Origin: Isochrysis galbana
Taxonomy: Eukaryota; Haptophyta; Isochrysidales; Isochrysidaceae
Direction of reading: 5' to 3'
Assembly (NCBI GenBank): GCA_018136815.1
Contig: CM030931.1
Coordinates: 7,460,399 to 7,524,398 of the forward strand
DNA length: 64,000 nucleotides
A program made the translations under genes and the position numbers. Shown piece after piece: positions 22,950 to 32,430 of this stretch (its first letter is position 1; every line of letters starts with the position of its first letter). Below the pieces are notes generated by a model. That model ran no database searches and had not been told where the DNA came from. It worked only from the letters and a program-made list of their open reading frames with translations.

Positions 22950-23115
22950 CCGTCCAGACACCCAAATGGGGTTGCCCGACCCAGTCCAGAATTTCATTCA
23001 TCCGACTCCCGGTGGGGAGGAGGGCCAAAGCGCCGCGCTAGCCGCCGGTGCTGCTCGCGACGGAGTGGCTCAGAGCCCTCCGGCTCCGCTCGACTCGACA
23101 CTTCGAAGGCCTGAA
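22950..23115 (+). repeat. Repeat E, copy 1
   Basis: The block 'CCGACTCCCGGTGGGGAGGA' plus 'GAGGGCCAAAGCGCCGCGC' and 'CAGAGCCCTCCGGCTCCG' recurs at 60530-60683, and the middle part at about 26595-26640. Just upstream, at 22929-22948, is a palindrome (AACTAAGTATAAACTTAGTT) related to one at 53813-53832. Confidence 0.6.
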
Positions 23116-23242
23116 ATTCGGTATTTTTCGAAAATTGAAATTTCGCCGGACTACCCCCTCTTTGTTTTGCTGATCCATTCTACCGAAACCTATAGGGGGC
23201 TTATTTAGCCCGTCATTGAAAACTATTGTTATAGTTTGAACT

Positions 23243-24244
23243 ATGGAGCGTGCCGCGACCGCTCCCGAGCCCCAGGCGACCCTCGCCACTGCGCCCCACC
23301 TGGGACGCCCTACGCCGCCCGAGGCGGCTCTTCAGAAAGCCCTCTCAGAGCCCATCCAACCCATCCAAACCACACCCGCGCAAGCGCGCGGGGTGGCGAG
23401 CACTGGCACCGAACAGGTTGCCACCATGGCTCTGCGCATCATGCAGGGGGTCTTTGAGGCCCCCTCCTACAGTGGGAAACCTTCCCACCCCAAGAGCACC
23501 TCATGTGGGAGGGTAGCTCAGCTGCCCTCCCCATGGTGGAAACCTCTACCATCAGTGCACCCAACATTATGGGAGGGCACTTCACAACCATCAACCCCAT
23601 ACGGAGAGCACCCCATGCCTCTGTTTTCCAACTTGTTGACACAATTCTCGTCTTCACCCCACTCTTGTGGGCCACTAGTACCAATCACTCAGTGCCCTGC
23701 CTTGGGCCCTCTTTCAACACTAGACTCCCTCTCCCACTCCCCCTTCACACTTCAACCAACCCAAACAGCACGAACCCCCCCGCCCTCTGTTCAAAGCACC
23801 AAAACTTTCAATTCAAGACATATGTTGATACCGTTTTCACCCCACGCTTGTGGGCCACAAGTACCTACAACCCAGTGCCCTGCCTTGGGCCCTCTTTCAA
23901 CACTTCACTCCATCTCCCACTCCCTCATCCCACTGCAACCAACCCAAGAAGCACAAACCCCCTCGCCCTCGGTTTCAAACACCAAAAATTTCGACTCAAG
24001 ACCAGAGGGAGGACATGTGTTGAGGCGGCGTCGCTGCCCATGCCTAGCGCAAGGGTATAGCGCCCCCACTCAAACATCTCCTTCCCCAAAGCTCCTCTTT
24101 GAGGAGTTGCTCCTCTCCCTCCCATTAGGCCCCCTTGCCTGCGAGACCAGAACAGGATCCTGGCGTGGGGGGCTGTTTGAGTGTGGAGGGAGGGGTGCTC
24201 CGGCTAGCGCAGGTAGTAAGCTAGTGAAGAGCTGGGTGGCATAA
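23243..24244 (+). mobile_element. Open frame starting MERAA, with a ~185-bp tandem duplication
   Basis: The 333-residue open frame starts MERAATAPEPQATL, resembling the MERAP start of the LINE-associated fragments at 36885, 62713 and 63949. It is Pro/Ser/Thr-rich. Two tandem units (about 23632-23823 and 23824-24004) encode related segments such as QCPALGPLSTLDSLSHS and QCPALGPLSTLHSISHS. I infer a transposon first open frame (ORF1-like) rather than a host gene. Confidence 0.4.
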
Positions 24245-24781
24245 GGGGGAAGGGTGCTTGCGCTCGCCGCGGCAGGGAGTCCTGTCTTGTGTGCGCGCTA
24301 GTCCCGTTCCTTTGCAGCGCCGCGACCCATAAAAATTTGTTAAAAATTTAAAATTTATTTAGCCCGTCATTTACCCATTGCAGCTGGTGCCCTCCGCACC
24401 CCCATAGTGAGTGACCGGGCTAGCATGTGCGGTAAGAATATTACAAAGTTGTATGGAAGAGCGCGAGCGAGCGAGACGCGATGGCGGTTTTGACCGCGCG
24501 AGACGAGCTCCCAGATTCGCCACGCATCTGCAGGATGCGTGATCCCCCCCCCCCTCCCCCTCCCCCTTCCCCCTCCCGCGCCAACCCCCCCTCCCCCTTC
24601 CCTCCCGCCCCCCCCCCCCCTCCGCCTCCCCGCCACGCCTCCGCCGGGCGGCCGCCCCCCCCCCCCTCCCCCCGCCCTCCCCCGCCCTTCCCCCCCCCCC
24701 CCCCCCTTCCCCCCCCCCTCCCCCCGCGCGCAGCGAGGATCTCGCCGCGCATCTCCACTTCAGCAGACCCCTCGAGTCCCC
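24245..24781. other. petC upstream region, C-rich
   Basis: From about 24542 to 24726 the plus strand is almost pure C/T, with many runs of 6-15 C. It ends ~55 bases before the petC start codon. Long open frames across it on both strands are products of the low complexity. No other feature is seen. Confidence 0.6.
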
Positions 24782-25769
24782 ATGCTCGTGCACACGCTGC
24801 TCCTCGCTGCTCTGGCCCCGGCCGCGGCGCTCCGTGTGGCGCCGGCCGCCGCGCGCATGCCGGTTGTGCAGGTGGGGAGAACACACGCACTCCCGCCTCT
24901 CTCTACCCACTCGCCGAGCCGCTCTGCCCGACCCGCACCCCTCACCATCCCTCTTTTTGGGGAATGTGGCGCAGGCGCCGCAGGTGCGTGCGCCGGCTGT
25001 GACCATGTCCGCCGCTGCCGACGACTTCGTTCCCGACATGCAGCGCCGTACCATCATGAACCTTGTCCTCCTCGGCGGCGCCGGCGTTCCGGTCCTCTGG
25101 CTTGCGGGTGGCTTCGTCTACTTCCTCGTTCCTCCGACTGGTGGTGGTTCGGGTGGCGGTGTCACTGCGCGTGATGCTCTTGGTGCCGATGTGATCGCCT
25201 CGAAGTGGATTGCGGCGAACCCGTACCCGGGCCGTGCTCTCGTTGAGGGCCTCAAGGGCGACGCACACTACCTCATCGTCAAGGAGGACAAGACCATCGA
25301 GAACTACGCCATCAACGCTGTCTGTGAGTGTCACTCCGGCCACCTGCTTCGTTCACCTCAAAGTTTGTGCTTCGGCTTATGTTGATGCATTGTTCTTTTC
25401 TGTGCAGGCACCCACCTTGGCTGCGTTGTCCCGTGGAACCGTGCCCAGCTCAAGTACATTTGCCCGTGCCACGGCTCCCAGTACGCTGCCACTGGCCAGG
25501 TTGTCCGTGGCCCGGCGCCCCTCTCGCTCGCCCTTGCTCACTGCGACACCGTCGACGGCAAGGTTGTCCTTTCGCCGTGGAAGGAGACCGACTTCCGCAC
25601 CGGCCTCGAGCCCTGGTATGCATCGCCCCCCCAGTCGCCAGTCCACACATCCCGTCTCGTGTTCTGTCCTCTAAACCTCGTGGCACTTGCTAGGGGACCA
25701 CACCCCTCGATTGGCCTCTTCGTTTGCTCTTGATTTACTGGCTCTTCGTATCCCAACAGGTGGAAGTAG
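24782..25769 (+). CDS. petC: Plastid cytochrome b6f Rieske iron-sulfur protein
   Basis: PetC passes electrons from plastoquinol to cytochrome f in photosynthesis. Exons 24782-24871, 24975-25323, 25408-25615 and 25760-25769 join in consistent phases across GT-AG introns to give about 218 residues. Exon 1 encodes a signal-like stretch ([18 protein letters not shown]); exon 2 adds a transit region before the mature start ([10 protein letters not shown]). The layout fits import into a secondary, red-derived plastid. One membrane helix follows ([21 protein letters not shown]) with the Gly-rich hinge. The cluster ligands are in CTHLGCV and CPCHGSQY. The last exon holds only the final WK and the stop. 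An alternative acceptor at 24983 would remove three residues. The gene looks intact and lies inside the segment bounded by the inverted LTR-like units. Confidence 0.96.
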
Positions 25770-26640
25770 GCGTGCGTTTGCACACGGCGGACAAACATTG
25801 TGCAGGCTGCCGATAAAACACGCGCAGAGGATAAGAGTGTCTTGTCAATTCTATGCTATATCATCTCGGCCGTCAATTTGAGGGCAGCAGTTCCCCTTGT
25901 TTGCTGAGCAAAGGTCTCGAGTCCATCTGCCTCATGTATTGGTTTCGAGTAAAATCGTCTCATTTTGTCTGGTCGCATCTTCTTGGCAGACGAGTGTTGC
26001 TCAAACTTCCGGATGCCCTTTCCTCGACGTGCCAGTCTGGCTGCTGCCTGCTTTGTCCACAGCTCGTAATTAGTGTAGACTGCACACGTGCTCCAAATAC
26101 TAGCGCGCATGTCTTCTCCAAAAAAAAATCTTACATCATCATTTGTAGGGCGGCCAAACAAGGGCTTCTTAACTATTTGTAAGGGCCGGGCTGCATTTTT
26201 GATCGTGGCGCGATGCTCAAAAAAACCTTTTATTTACTACCTCCGTTCCAAAACTGAGATGCCTCGCACGCTTTGGGTTGAATGGAAGGGCCACAAACCA
26301 CAAACTTCAACTAGGGGCTCCATCAAAGGTATGGTGTTGGGGAGGGTACATTGGGGCTTAACATAAGAGCTCTTGTAAGGTCATTAGCATGCGGCTACGC
26401 CTAGAGCCAATGCGACAAGCATACGCACTCTATTCACTGTCAGAACGAACGCTCCGTGGGGCAAATCATACACTCATTCCCACCATCTACCTCCATAATC
26501 TTTGCCAACACCCAGCGCTTGGTGTCAAACAAATGCCTGCGCCAAGGTGATGTTATAAGCGTGTTCATGGAGCACTCTCTCGAACCAACTCCTCAGGGCA
26601 AGAGGGCCAAAGCGCGGCAGCCAGCCACCCGCGCCGGTTA
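25770..26640. other. petC downstream region with repeat scraps
   Basis: The phrase GGGCGGCCAAACAAGG plus a T-rich run occurs at about 26150-26240, related to scraps near 7010. A partial repeat E lies at 26595-26640. No supported gene is present. Confidence 0.4.
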
Positions 26641-26757
26641 AGTCGCGTTCCGTCAAAAGAGGGCCAGCTAATTTTCTATGTGCTTGTTTTCTTTTTGGGT
26701 AGCCACACTATTATTATTATTACAAAGCTAACTCTCAACACACGCGATAACCCCCAG

Positions 26758-27324
26758 CTACGCGGGCTGAGTTTTCATCTTCTTCGTCTTTTTCTCACAT
26801 CCCTCTTCCTCAATGTCGTTCTGCTGGCAGGCGACGATGTCGCTTGGCTGATCTTGGGTGGCGAGGTCCGTGACGCGTGCGAGGACGGCCTTATTGTTCT
26901 CCATGTAGAGTTTGCCAGCTGCTCGGTGCACTTGCACCATGGGATCCGTTTCAGCGTACGCGACCGCCATGATGTATTCCATGCAGAGGTACTCGACGGC
27001 GGCCTTGTCTCCAATGTACTTGGTCTTGGGGATCCTGTCGTACTCGTCGGAGTAGTCGCCGACGAGCATGAGGTTTGCCTTGCACCAACGGCCCATGTAT
27101 GGCTTGATGAGTGCCCACATCGACGGGTAGCGTTCCTTGGCCAGATCCACTCGGAAGTCTCCACATCCACGGCCCATGCCAGAGGCTGTGACGAGCAGCA
27201 TCGCCAGGATGGCGCCGCTCATGCCCTCGTCCATGTGTTCGCAGAACCTGAAGGCTGGGCTGCGGACCTCCTCGTAGGTGCGGTGACCGAGTCGCTTGGC
27301 GATGAAGACAAAGTACTGGCCCAT
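26758..27324 (-). CDS. MGQY...VGDY-family-like protein, copy 1 (dispersed gene)
   Basis: The 188-residue frame begins MGQYFVFIAKRLG, has GAILAMLLVTASGMGRGCGDF, then MGRWCKANLMLVGDYSDEYD, and ends in a Lys-rich tail (EKKTKKMKTQPA). The layout (MGQY start, a Leu-rich helix before a Gly-Gly-Asp-like motif, and a G-x-W ... VGDYxD block) resembles a small family of unknown function that I recall from bacteria, phages and protists. A second copy is at 53018-53656. Both are preceded on the opposite strand by a CGCGTTCCGTCAAAAGAGGG spacer and by relics of the LTR-like unit's first frame. This suggests the gene travels with a mobile element. Conservation of most residues between copies implies selection or recent spread. 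Confidence 0.6.
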   Translation of the reverse strand: MGQYFVFIAKRLGHRTYEEVRSPAFRFCEHMDEGMSGAILAMLLVTASGMGRGCGDFRVDLAKERYPSMWALIKPYMGRWCKANLMLVGDYSDEYDRIPKTKYIGDKAAVEYLCMEYIMAVAYAETDPMVQVHRAAGKLYMENNKAVLARVTDLATQDQPSDIVACQQNDIEEEGCEKKTKKMKTQPA

Positions 27325-27499
27325 TGTGAAGGAGCGAGGTTTGTGTCGGAAGAGGAGAGTGAAGCGGGGTGTAGGTGGTGGATGTCTGGGAGGAAGACTC
27401 TGGTCGCCAGATGCGTGTGCACGCCGTGCGCATGATGAGTGGCAATCACATGCGCCCCCGGGTTTCGTCAAGCGCACGCCGTGCAATCCCCGCGGATTC

Positions 27500-28690
27500 G
27501 CCGTGCGTGCGCATGGAAGTTTCCGCACGCCGTCACCGATGCGCAGATTCGTCAGGCGCATGGTGAGATTTCTCTCGGCCGCCCCGCGCGGTCGCCGTGC
27601 GTGCGCATGGAAGTTTCCGCACGCCGTCTGCGAGATTTCTCCCGCCCCCCCCCCCCCCCGTGGGGTCGCCGTGCGTGCGCATGGAAGTTTCCGCACGCCG
27701 TCACCGATGCGCAGAAAAGAGTTTCGTCAGGCGCATGGTGAGATTTCTCTCGGGCCGGGGGGTCGCCGTGCGTGCGCATGGAAGTTTCCACACGCCGTCA
27801 TGGATGCGCACGAAGGGTCGATGCACATCACGTCGTACGCATCAACACACGCGGCGTCTCCGCGGGGGCGCCGTGCGTGCGCATGGAAGTTTCCGCACGC
27901 CGTCACGGGTGCCGCCTGGCTGAGCGTGCGTGGGCCTCTGCCCTTTGTGCCGCCATCACATGTGATGCGCAAAGAAACATCTCTTATACGACTTGTTTAC
28001 GTAGTTGTGGGCCGTGGGGGGTACGCAGAGGGAAAAAGTTGACATGCGCACGCACGGCGTATCCGCGGGGGGACAGATGCACATCGCGCCGTGCCCATGC
28101 AAGGCGTGCAGGATGTGATTGAGGTGTCGTTCCGTCAATTGTGGGACATCAGTCGAATTGAGCGATCGACTGTCCACAGTTATATAGAGCGTTATTTTAA
28201 AATTAAATGCAGACTAGCGTAACAACTTATTTTCCCTGCTTTCCCGCGGCGCGTGTCCTCCCCCCCCCGGGGGGCGCCGTGTCGGCGCTTTTCCCCTATG
28301 TGGACAACTACATTATTTGCCCATGGCACCTGTGATTACTTGTACGGCGCGATGTGCATCGGTCCCCCCCCCCCGCGGAGACGCCTTGCGTGCGCATTCC
28401 AAACTTTTTATCTATGCGTAGCTAAGGCTCACATTTACGTAAAGTAGCCATATAAGAGATGTTTCGATGCGCAGCACGTGTGATGACTTGCAATCACATT
28501 GTGCACGCCGTGCGTGGGCACGGCGCGATGTGCATCGCCCCCCCCCCCCGCAGGGGCGCCGTGCGTGCGCATGCCAACTTTTTCCCTATGCGTACCCCTA
28601 AGGCCTACATTCACGTAAAGTAGCCATATAAGAGATGTTTCGTTGCGCAGCACGTGTGCGTGTGATGACTTGCAATCACAGTAGAAGTCG
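27500..28690. repeat. Cluster of short direct and inverted repeats
   Basis: A 35-base unit (GCCGTGCGTGCGCATGGAAG then TTTCCGCACGCCGTC) occurs at 27500, 27594, 27668, 27765 and 27870 with 74-105-base spacing. A second unit of ~160 bases (from CGGCGCGATGTGCATCG through ACGTAAAGTAGCCATATAAG to TGCAATCACA) is in tandem at about 28344-28500 and 28521-28681, and inverted at about 27955-28093. The inverted copy could pair with either direct copy into a long hairpin. No gene is supported. Confidence 0.75.
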
Positions 28691-29241
28691 GGTCTGACAG
28701 CTTCCACCATCGAGTGCGAGGGACGAAGAGAGAGACGGAGGTTCGGAGGCTCACAACGCGCGGCGTTGGAGGGTAGGGCCGAGGCTAGCTAGCGAGCTAG
28801 AGGAGGAGAGAGAAGGAGAATGAGAGCTTCTTAGGTCCAAGGTAGACACGAGAGACTACAACGCAGGGACTCAAAAAGTTTCCTCGTCACACATCCTCGT
28901 CACACAGACACACACGAACTAAACCAAACAGGGCGAAAACTAACCACACTCAGGGCGGACTGTCAAGCGTCGGCACCAAGGTAACTCATCGGCGTACAGA
29001 CATGCGAAGCAGAGAAGTCGGAACACCGAGAGCAGACCTCGCTGTGGAGCTACCGCCGATATACGAAGAGAAGACGGAAGACTACAACCGATGCGTGAAG
29101 AGAAGACGGAAGACAGTCGTGGAACGTTTGATGACATCGAAAGAAAGTAAGAGAAGGGGTAGAATGTCGCCGACGAGACCTTGAGGCTTAAAATAAACCA
29201 CCGGTTAGAAGTAAAAGTCTGTCATCGTATGGAATACGACA
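28682..29241 (-). mobile_element. LTR-like unit, right copy (fossil)
   Basis: This is the reverse-oriented partner of 20976-21590. It starts at the outer end with the same TGTCGTATTCCATACGATG and ends inward with an open-frame start (MVEAVRPDFY) that soon departs from the left copy. No matching target-site duplication was found outside the two copies. It appears partial. Confidence 0.6.
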
Positions 29242-29279
29242 CCGTTAGATTTTTGTTGTGACGTGGGTGTCTCGTGTCT

Positions 29280-29830
29280 CGCCGTTGGTGGGTTGTCTTT
29301 CGCTTGTGGTGGTTTTGTTACCGCGAGGGGTTTTGTGGTGGACTGAGTGGAGCTGTGGCTGTGGAGTGGCCTGGTGAGAGAGAGAGTTGAGACATAACAT
29401 GAGAAGTCTGACCCACGTGGGGCATGGAGGGTGGGCGAGGAGGGACTGAGGGAGCACGCGGGGACAGGTCGGACGGCGTGGGCGCACTCTCGGTCATCAC
29501 GGGGCACTGTGGCACGAGGGCGAGGACAGGAGCAGACGGGAGGAGCACGAGGGGCGATCGGGCGATGGCGCAGAGCGTTCGGAGGACACCGGGGGAAAAC
29601 GTCACGCGCGCGGGGGGGGGGGGACACGCGGGAAAATAGTAGACGGGAAAGGGGGCGGAAACTCAATCAATCAAGGGAGCACTCGGGGGAAAGGCGGGAG
29701 GGAGTCGGGGCGCGACGGACGAGGGGAGTCGCGCGGGGAAACCTAATCGGGGCGTATAGGGAGAGGCAAGTGTACAAGGTCCCTTCCTTACCCGCAACAG
29801 GTTTACTCGGGGAGGAAGGTGGCGCCCCGA
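29280..29830 (-). mobile_element. GC-rich element with 'MTES' open frame
   Basis: The minus strand has a C-rich leader and an open frame starting MTESAPTPSDLSPRAP with TSHV further on, related to 17611-18330. A 'CTGTTGCGGGTAAGG' block upstream matches the leader there (CTTGTTGCGGGTAAAGG). Class unknown. Confidence 0.45.
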
Positions 29831-30201
29831 CCTCAGGCGAGTCTCTCGGCGAGGGGGGGGGGATGTGTGGGTTGTGCCATATTGGTTGTGAAAGCGCGCC
29901 TTCGCGCGTGAGTCCCTTTGCTATGTGCAGTCCTCAGACCAACATCCTTGTTGTGTTGATCCTCACTGCACCACCGCTCCCAACGCTCCCAGGTCACACC
30001 CTTCTACGCTAACTGAATACATGATCCATTGTTACAGATACAGAGTGTGCTCAAGGCAACCAGAACACTTCAACGTAGCGGAGGGCGAGACCAATGCGGG
30101 GGTACGACCTTGCCCTGTTGTTAGACTGTGTGATAACCTGCGTACTGATGGCGTGTGATAGGGAAGTGACAGCGAAGTAAAGGCCCCTAAATCGGATCTT
30201 G
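29831..30201. other. Short intergenic stretch
   Basis: A G run lies at about 29853-29861. Nothing else is recognised. Confidence 0.4.
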
Positions 30202-30689
30202 TCATCTTCCATTCTCCATCGCTGTTGATCCCCTTGCTGCCCTTGTCGACTCCGATGCAAGATCGTTCCTATGCTCAACAGATACATTGCCGTCGAGCGC
30301 TACATTCAGCGCGGCGATAACCTCCTCGGGGGCTACATCCCGAATCGGCTTGAATACCTTGAAGATGATTGGCTTCTTCTCGTCGAGCAATGTGATGACA
30401 GTCTCGATTGGAGCGCAGCCCTACAACAACAACCGCCGCAGGACGCGCAGCATAACCGCACGAGAGTCAGGAGGGCGATTGCGCGCTGAGTAGAAGCTAG
30501 GAGCGGTTCATCCGTCTTGTGTGGGAGTCATTGCTGACGAGTGTGCAGTCTTACCGGTTCGAAACACTGCAACTCATTCACCATTACCACCGTGTCCTCG
30601 TACTCTGCACTCAAAGCTCCCTCCACCCACCTACGGACCTTGTTGATGTACGGCCCATTGCTGCTCTTTTTCTCACCGAATGAGATCAT
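30202..30689 (-). CDS. Small EPGCxPxETV-motif protein, function unknown
   Basis: Exons 30689-30555 and 30420-30202 join in phase 0 across a GT-AG intron (CCG|GTAAGA, TTGTAG|GGC), giving 117 residues. The joined protein reads MISFGEKKSSNGPYINKVR, then EDTVVMVNELQCFEPGCAPI across the intron, then ETVITLLDEKKPIIFKVFK and a helical PEEVIAALNVAL. I recall short conserved proteins of bacteria and plants with an ELxCxEPGCPPxETVIxxL core and a following Phe-Lys-x-x-Lys-Pro, but I cannot name the family or a reaction. The splice falls exactly in the motif, which supports the model. The frame is open upstream of the Met, so an earlier start is possible. Confidence 0.65.
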
Positions 30690-30930
30690 ATTGTGCAGGA
30701 TGCAGCCTCGTTGAGCGACGACGCCGCCGTCCTGTCCACACTGTAGCTGCGAGGCGCGCCCGGCCAGCCCAGCGGCGACTCGCTCTTCACTGGCGAGCGA
30801 TTCTTGACATATGACATACTACTTCTACATATCTCCGTTTCATTAGAGTAGAGCTCTACTGAAAGCCGTAGGAGCCGAAAACAATTCAGTCATAATAAGT
30901 TCTAACGGACACATTTTTGGGGTGGTGATC

Positions 30931-31128
30931 CTAGATGGGAAATACGGTGCGGGGGCCTGCAAATACAGCCAAATACATATGTATTTGGCCTGAGGCCAAA
31001 TACATTTCAAATACATTCGAGGCCTACCACCCAGGGACACGCTTCAAACACAGCAGCCAAATACAAATACAAATACATATGTATTTGGTCTCTGGCCAAA
31101 TACGGTAAATACGTATTTCCCATCTAGG
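30931..31128. mobile_element. MITE, 198 bp, 17-bp perfect TIRs, 8-bp target duplication
   Basis: The ends CCTAGATGGGAAATACG and CGTATTTCCCATCTAGG are perfect inverted repeats. GTGGTGAT lies directly outside both (30923-30930 and 31129-31136). The interior carries several CCAAATACATATGTATTTGG-like palindromes and no coding capacity. The 8-bp duplication fits hAT or another 8-bp superfamily. Perfect ends suggest a young insertion. Confidence 0.88.
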
Positions 31129-31199
31129 GTGGTGATACGGCCAATGAGGCAAAGTTGAGGGGTGCAATTTTATATAAGTTGTAAAAATGGTGATAGGGG

Positions 31200-31615
31200 G
31201 GGGGGAAAGGGAACCTCTCACGGGGGCACCAGCACCAGAACCAGAACCAGGAGGGAAAAGGGCCGCGGCGAGTCGCTTCGGCGAGGAGAGATTAGCGCTT
31301 CTGGGCTCCTATTCACGAGTGCCCCCCCCCCCCCCCCCCCCCCCCCCTTGCTTTTCCCCGAAAGGGATTCCCCCCCAGCGTGGACTCGAGACTCAAGGAG
31401 AGGGCGTGTTGGGGTTGGGGTGCGCAGGGTCGGTGCGTGCACTGGGGGGAGGACGGGAGGACGAATATCGAGGGGGTGGGGGCAGTGCCCCCCCCCCCCC
31501 CCCCCCCCGTTAGTTAGCACTCGGACACCTGGCTCGTCAGGCATGGCGGAATTCCGGGACGGAAAAGTTGTGTCCAATAAGCTAGTGGGGTTGGCTAGGA
31601 TATAACATTAATTAT
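31200..31615 (-). repeat. Repeat B, copy 2 (inverted)
   Basis: The reverse complement of the copy at 22085-22420 with the same landmarks, ending in an ATTATTATT tail at about 31610-31622. It contains two long C runs (about 31321-31347 and 31488-31508). Confidence 0.75.
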
Positions 31616-32430
31616 TATTATTTACACGTTTAGAAGTTAAAATAGTGTTTGACCGCCCTACCACCTACTTTACCAAAAGTTTGGGGTTTTGTGTTTTGTG
31701 CCATCCTGACTACTTCACAGAATCTTCATAGTGAGAGGACCGTTGGGGCGGTGAGGTTGATTGTGAGATTGCGGGTTGTTTCTTTGTAATGGGTGCGAGA
31801 GGAGGTTGTTTTTAGGCCGTCGATGAAACGCATGGGCAGAACTGGGCTCGCCCTCTGGACAGACGGTGCCCGATGAAACGATGAATGGAAGAAGGGGGTG
31901 CGGTGAGAAACCTCGCCGCCCCCCCCCCCCCAAACCACAAGAGAGACGGTTCGACACACTCCAGTTCTCCTCGCCCCCCCCCCCCCCCCCCCCCCCCACC
32001 ACCACTCAAACCGCCCCCCCCCCCCCCCCCCCCCGCCCCCCCCCGCGCGGCCAGCCCGCACGCGTGCAGAGGGGTCAGGGGAGGTGAGCAGAAGAAACGC
32101 CAGCCGCCACACACTTCTTCACTACACTCCCTCTCACCCACAGCAGAAAAGACCAGTCGCTCTCGCCTGCGCCACCACCGCTCTCATCCTACGTTTGTAC
32201 TCCCGTGCTTCCTTCCGTCTCTCTCTCTCTCCCCCCCACACTCCTCTCCCCCGCCGCCCCGCCGCCCCGCCGCCCCGCCGCCCCTCTCGATCTCGACCTT
32301 CTCGCCCTACAAGTACTCCTCAACGCACATACCCCCCCCCCCCCCTCCTCCACCGACTCGCCGGGCTGGGCTGCGGCTCCCGCGCCACTTCACCCGTGGA
32401 GCGTCGCGAGGGAGGCTGCGCGGCAGCTGC
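31616..32430. other. Upstream region of the galactose-binding-like gene
   Basis: Long C runs are near 31919-31932, 31974-31997 and 32014-32044, then pyrimidine-rich DNA up to the start codon. The open frame continues upstream of 32431 through this stretch, but that extension is low-complexity. A 5' exon with a signal peptide could be hidden here. Confidence 0.45.

Noticed and set aside
22375-23208. 277-residue plus-strand open frame
   Set aside because: It runs through module C, repeat E and part of repeat B, and its continuity reflects low stop density in GC-rich DNA.
24371-25057. Long Gly/Arg-rich open frames opposite petC's upstream region
   Set aside because: They arise from the C/T-only stretch, have no conserved motif and overlap petC on the wrong strand.
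27500-27904. CRISPR-like array (35-base repeats with spaced intervals)
   Set aside because: The context is a eukaryotic nuclear genome. The intervals (74-105 bases between unit starts) are themselves partly repeated, and no cas gene is present.
20976-29241. A single transposon carrying petC as cargo
   Set aside because: No target duplication outside the two inverted units, and the interior contains several unrelated repeats. Kept only as a question, not a call.
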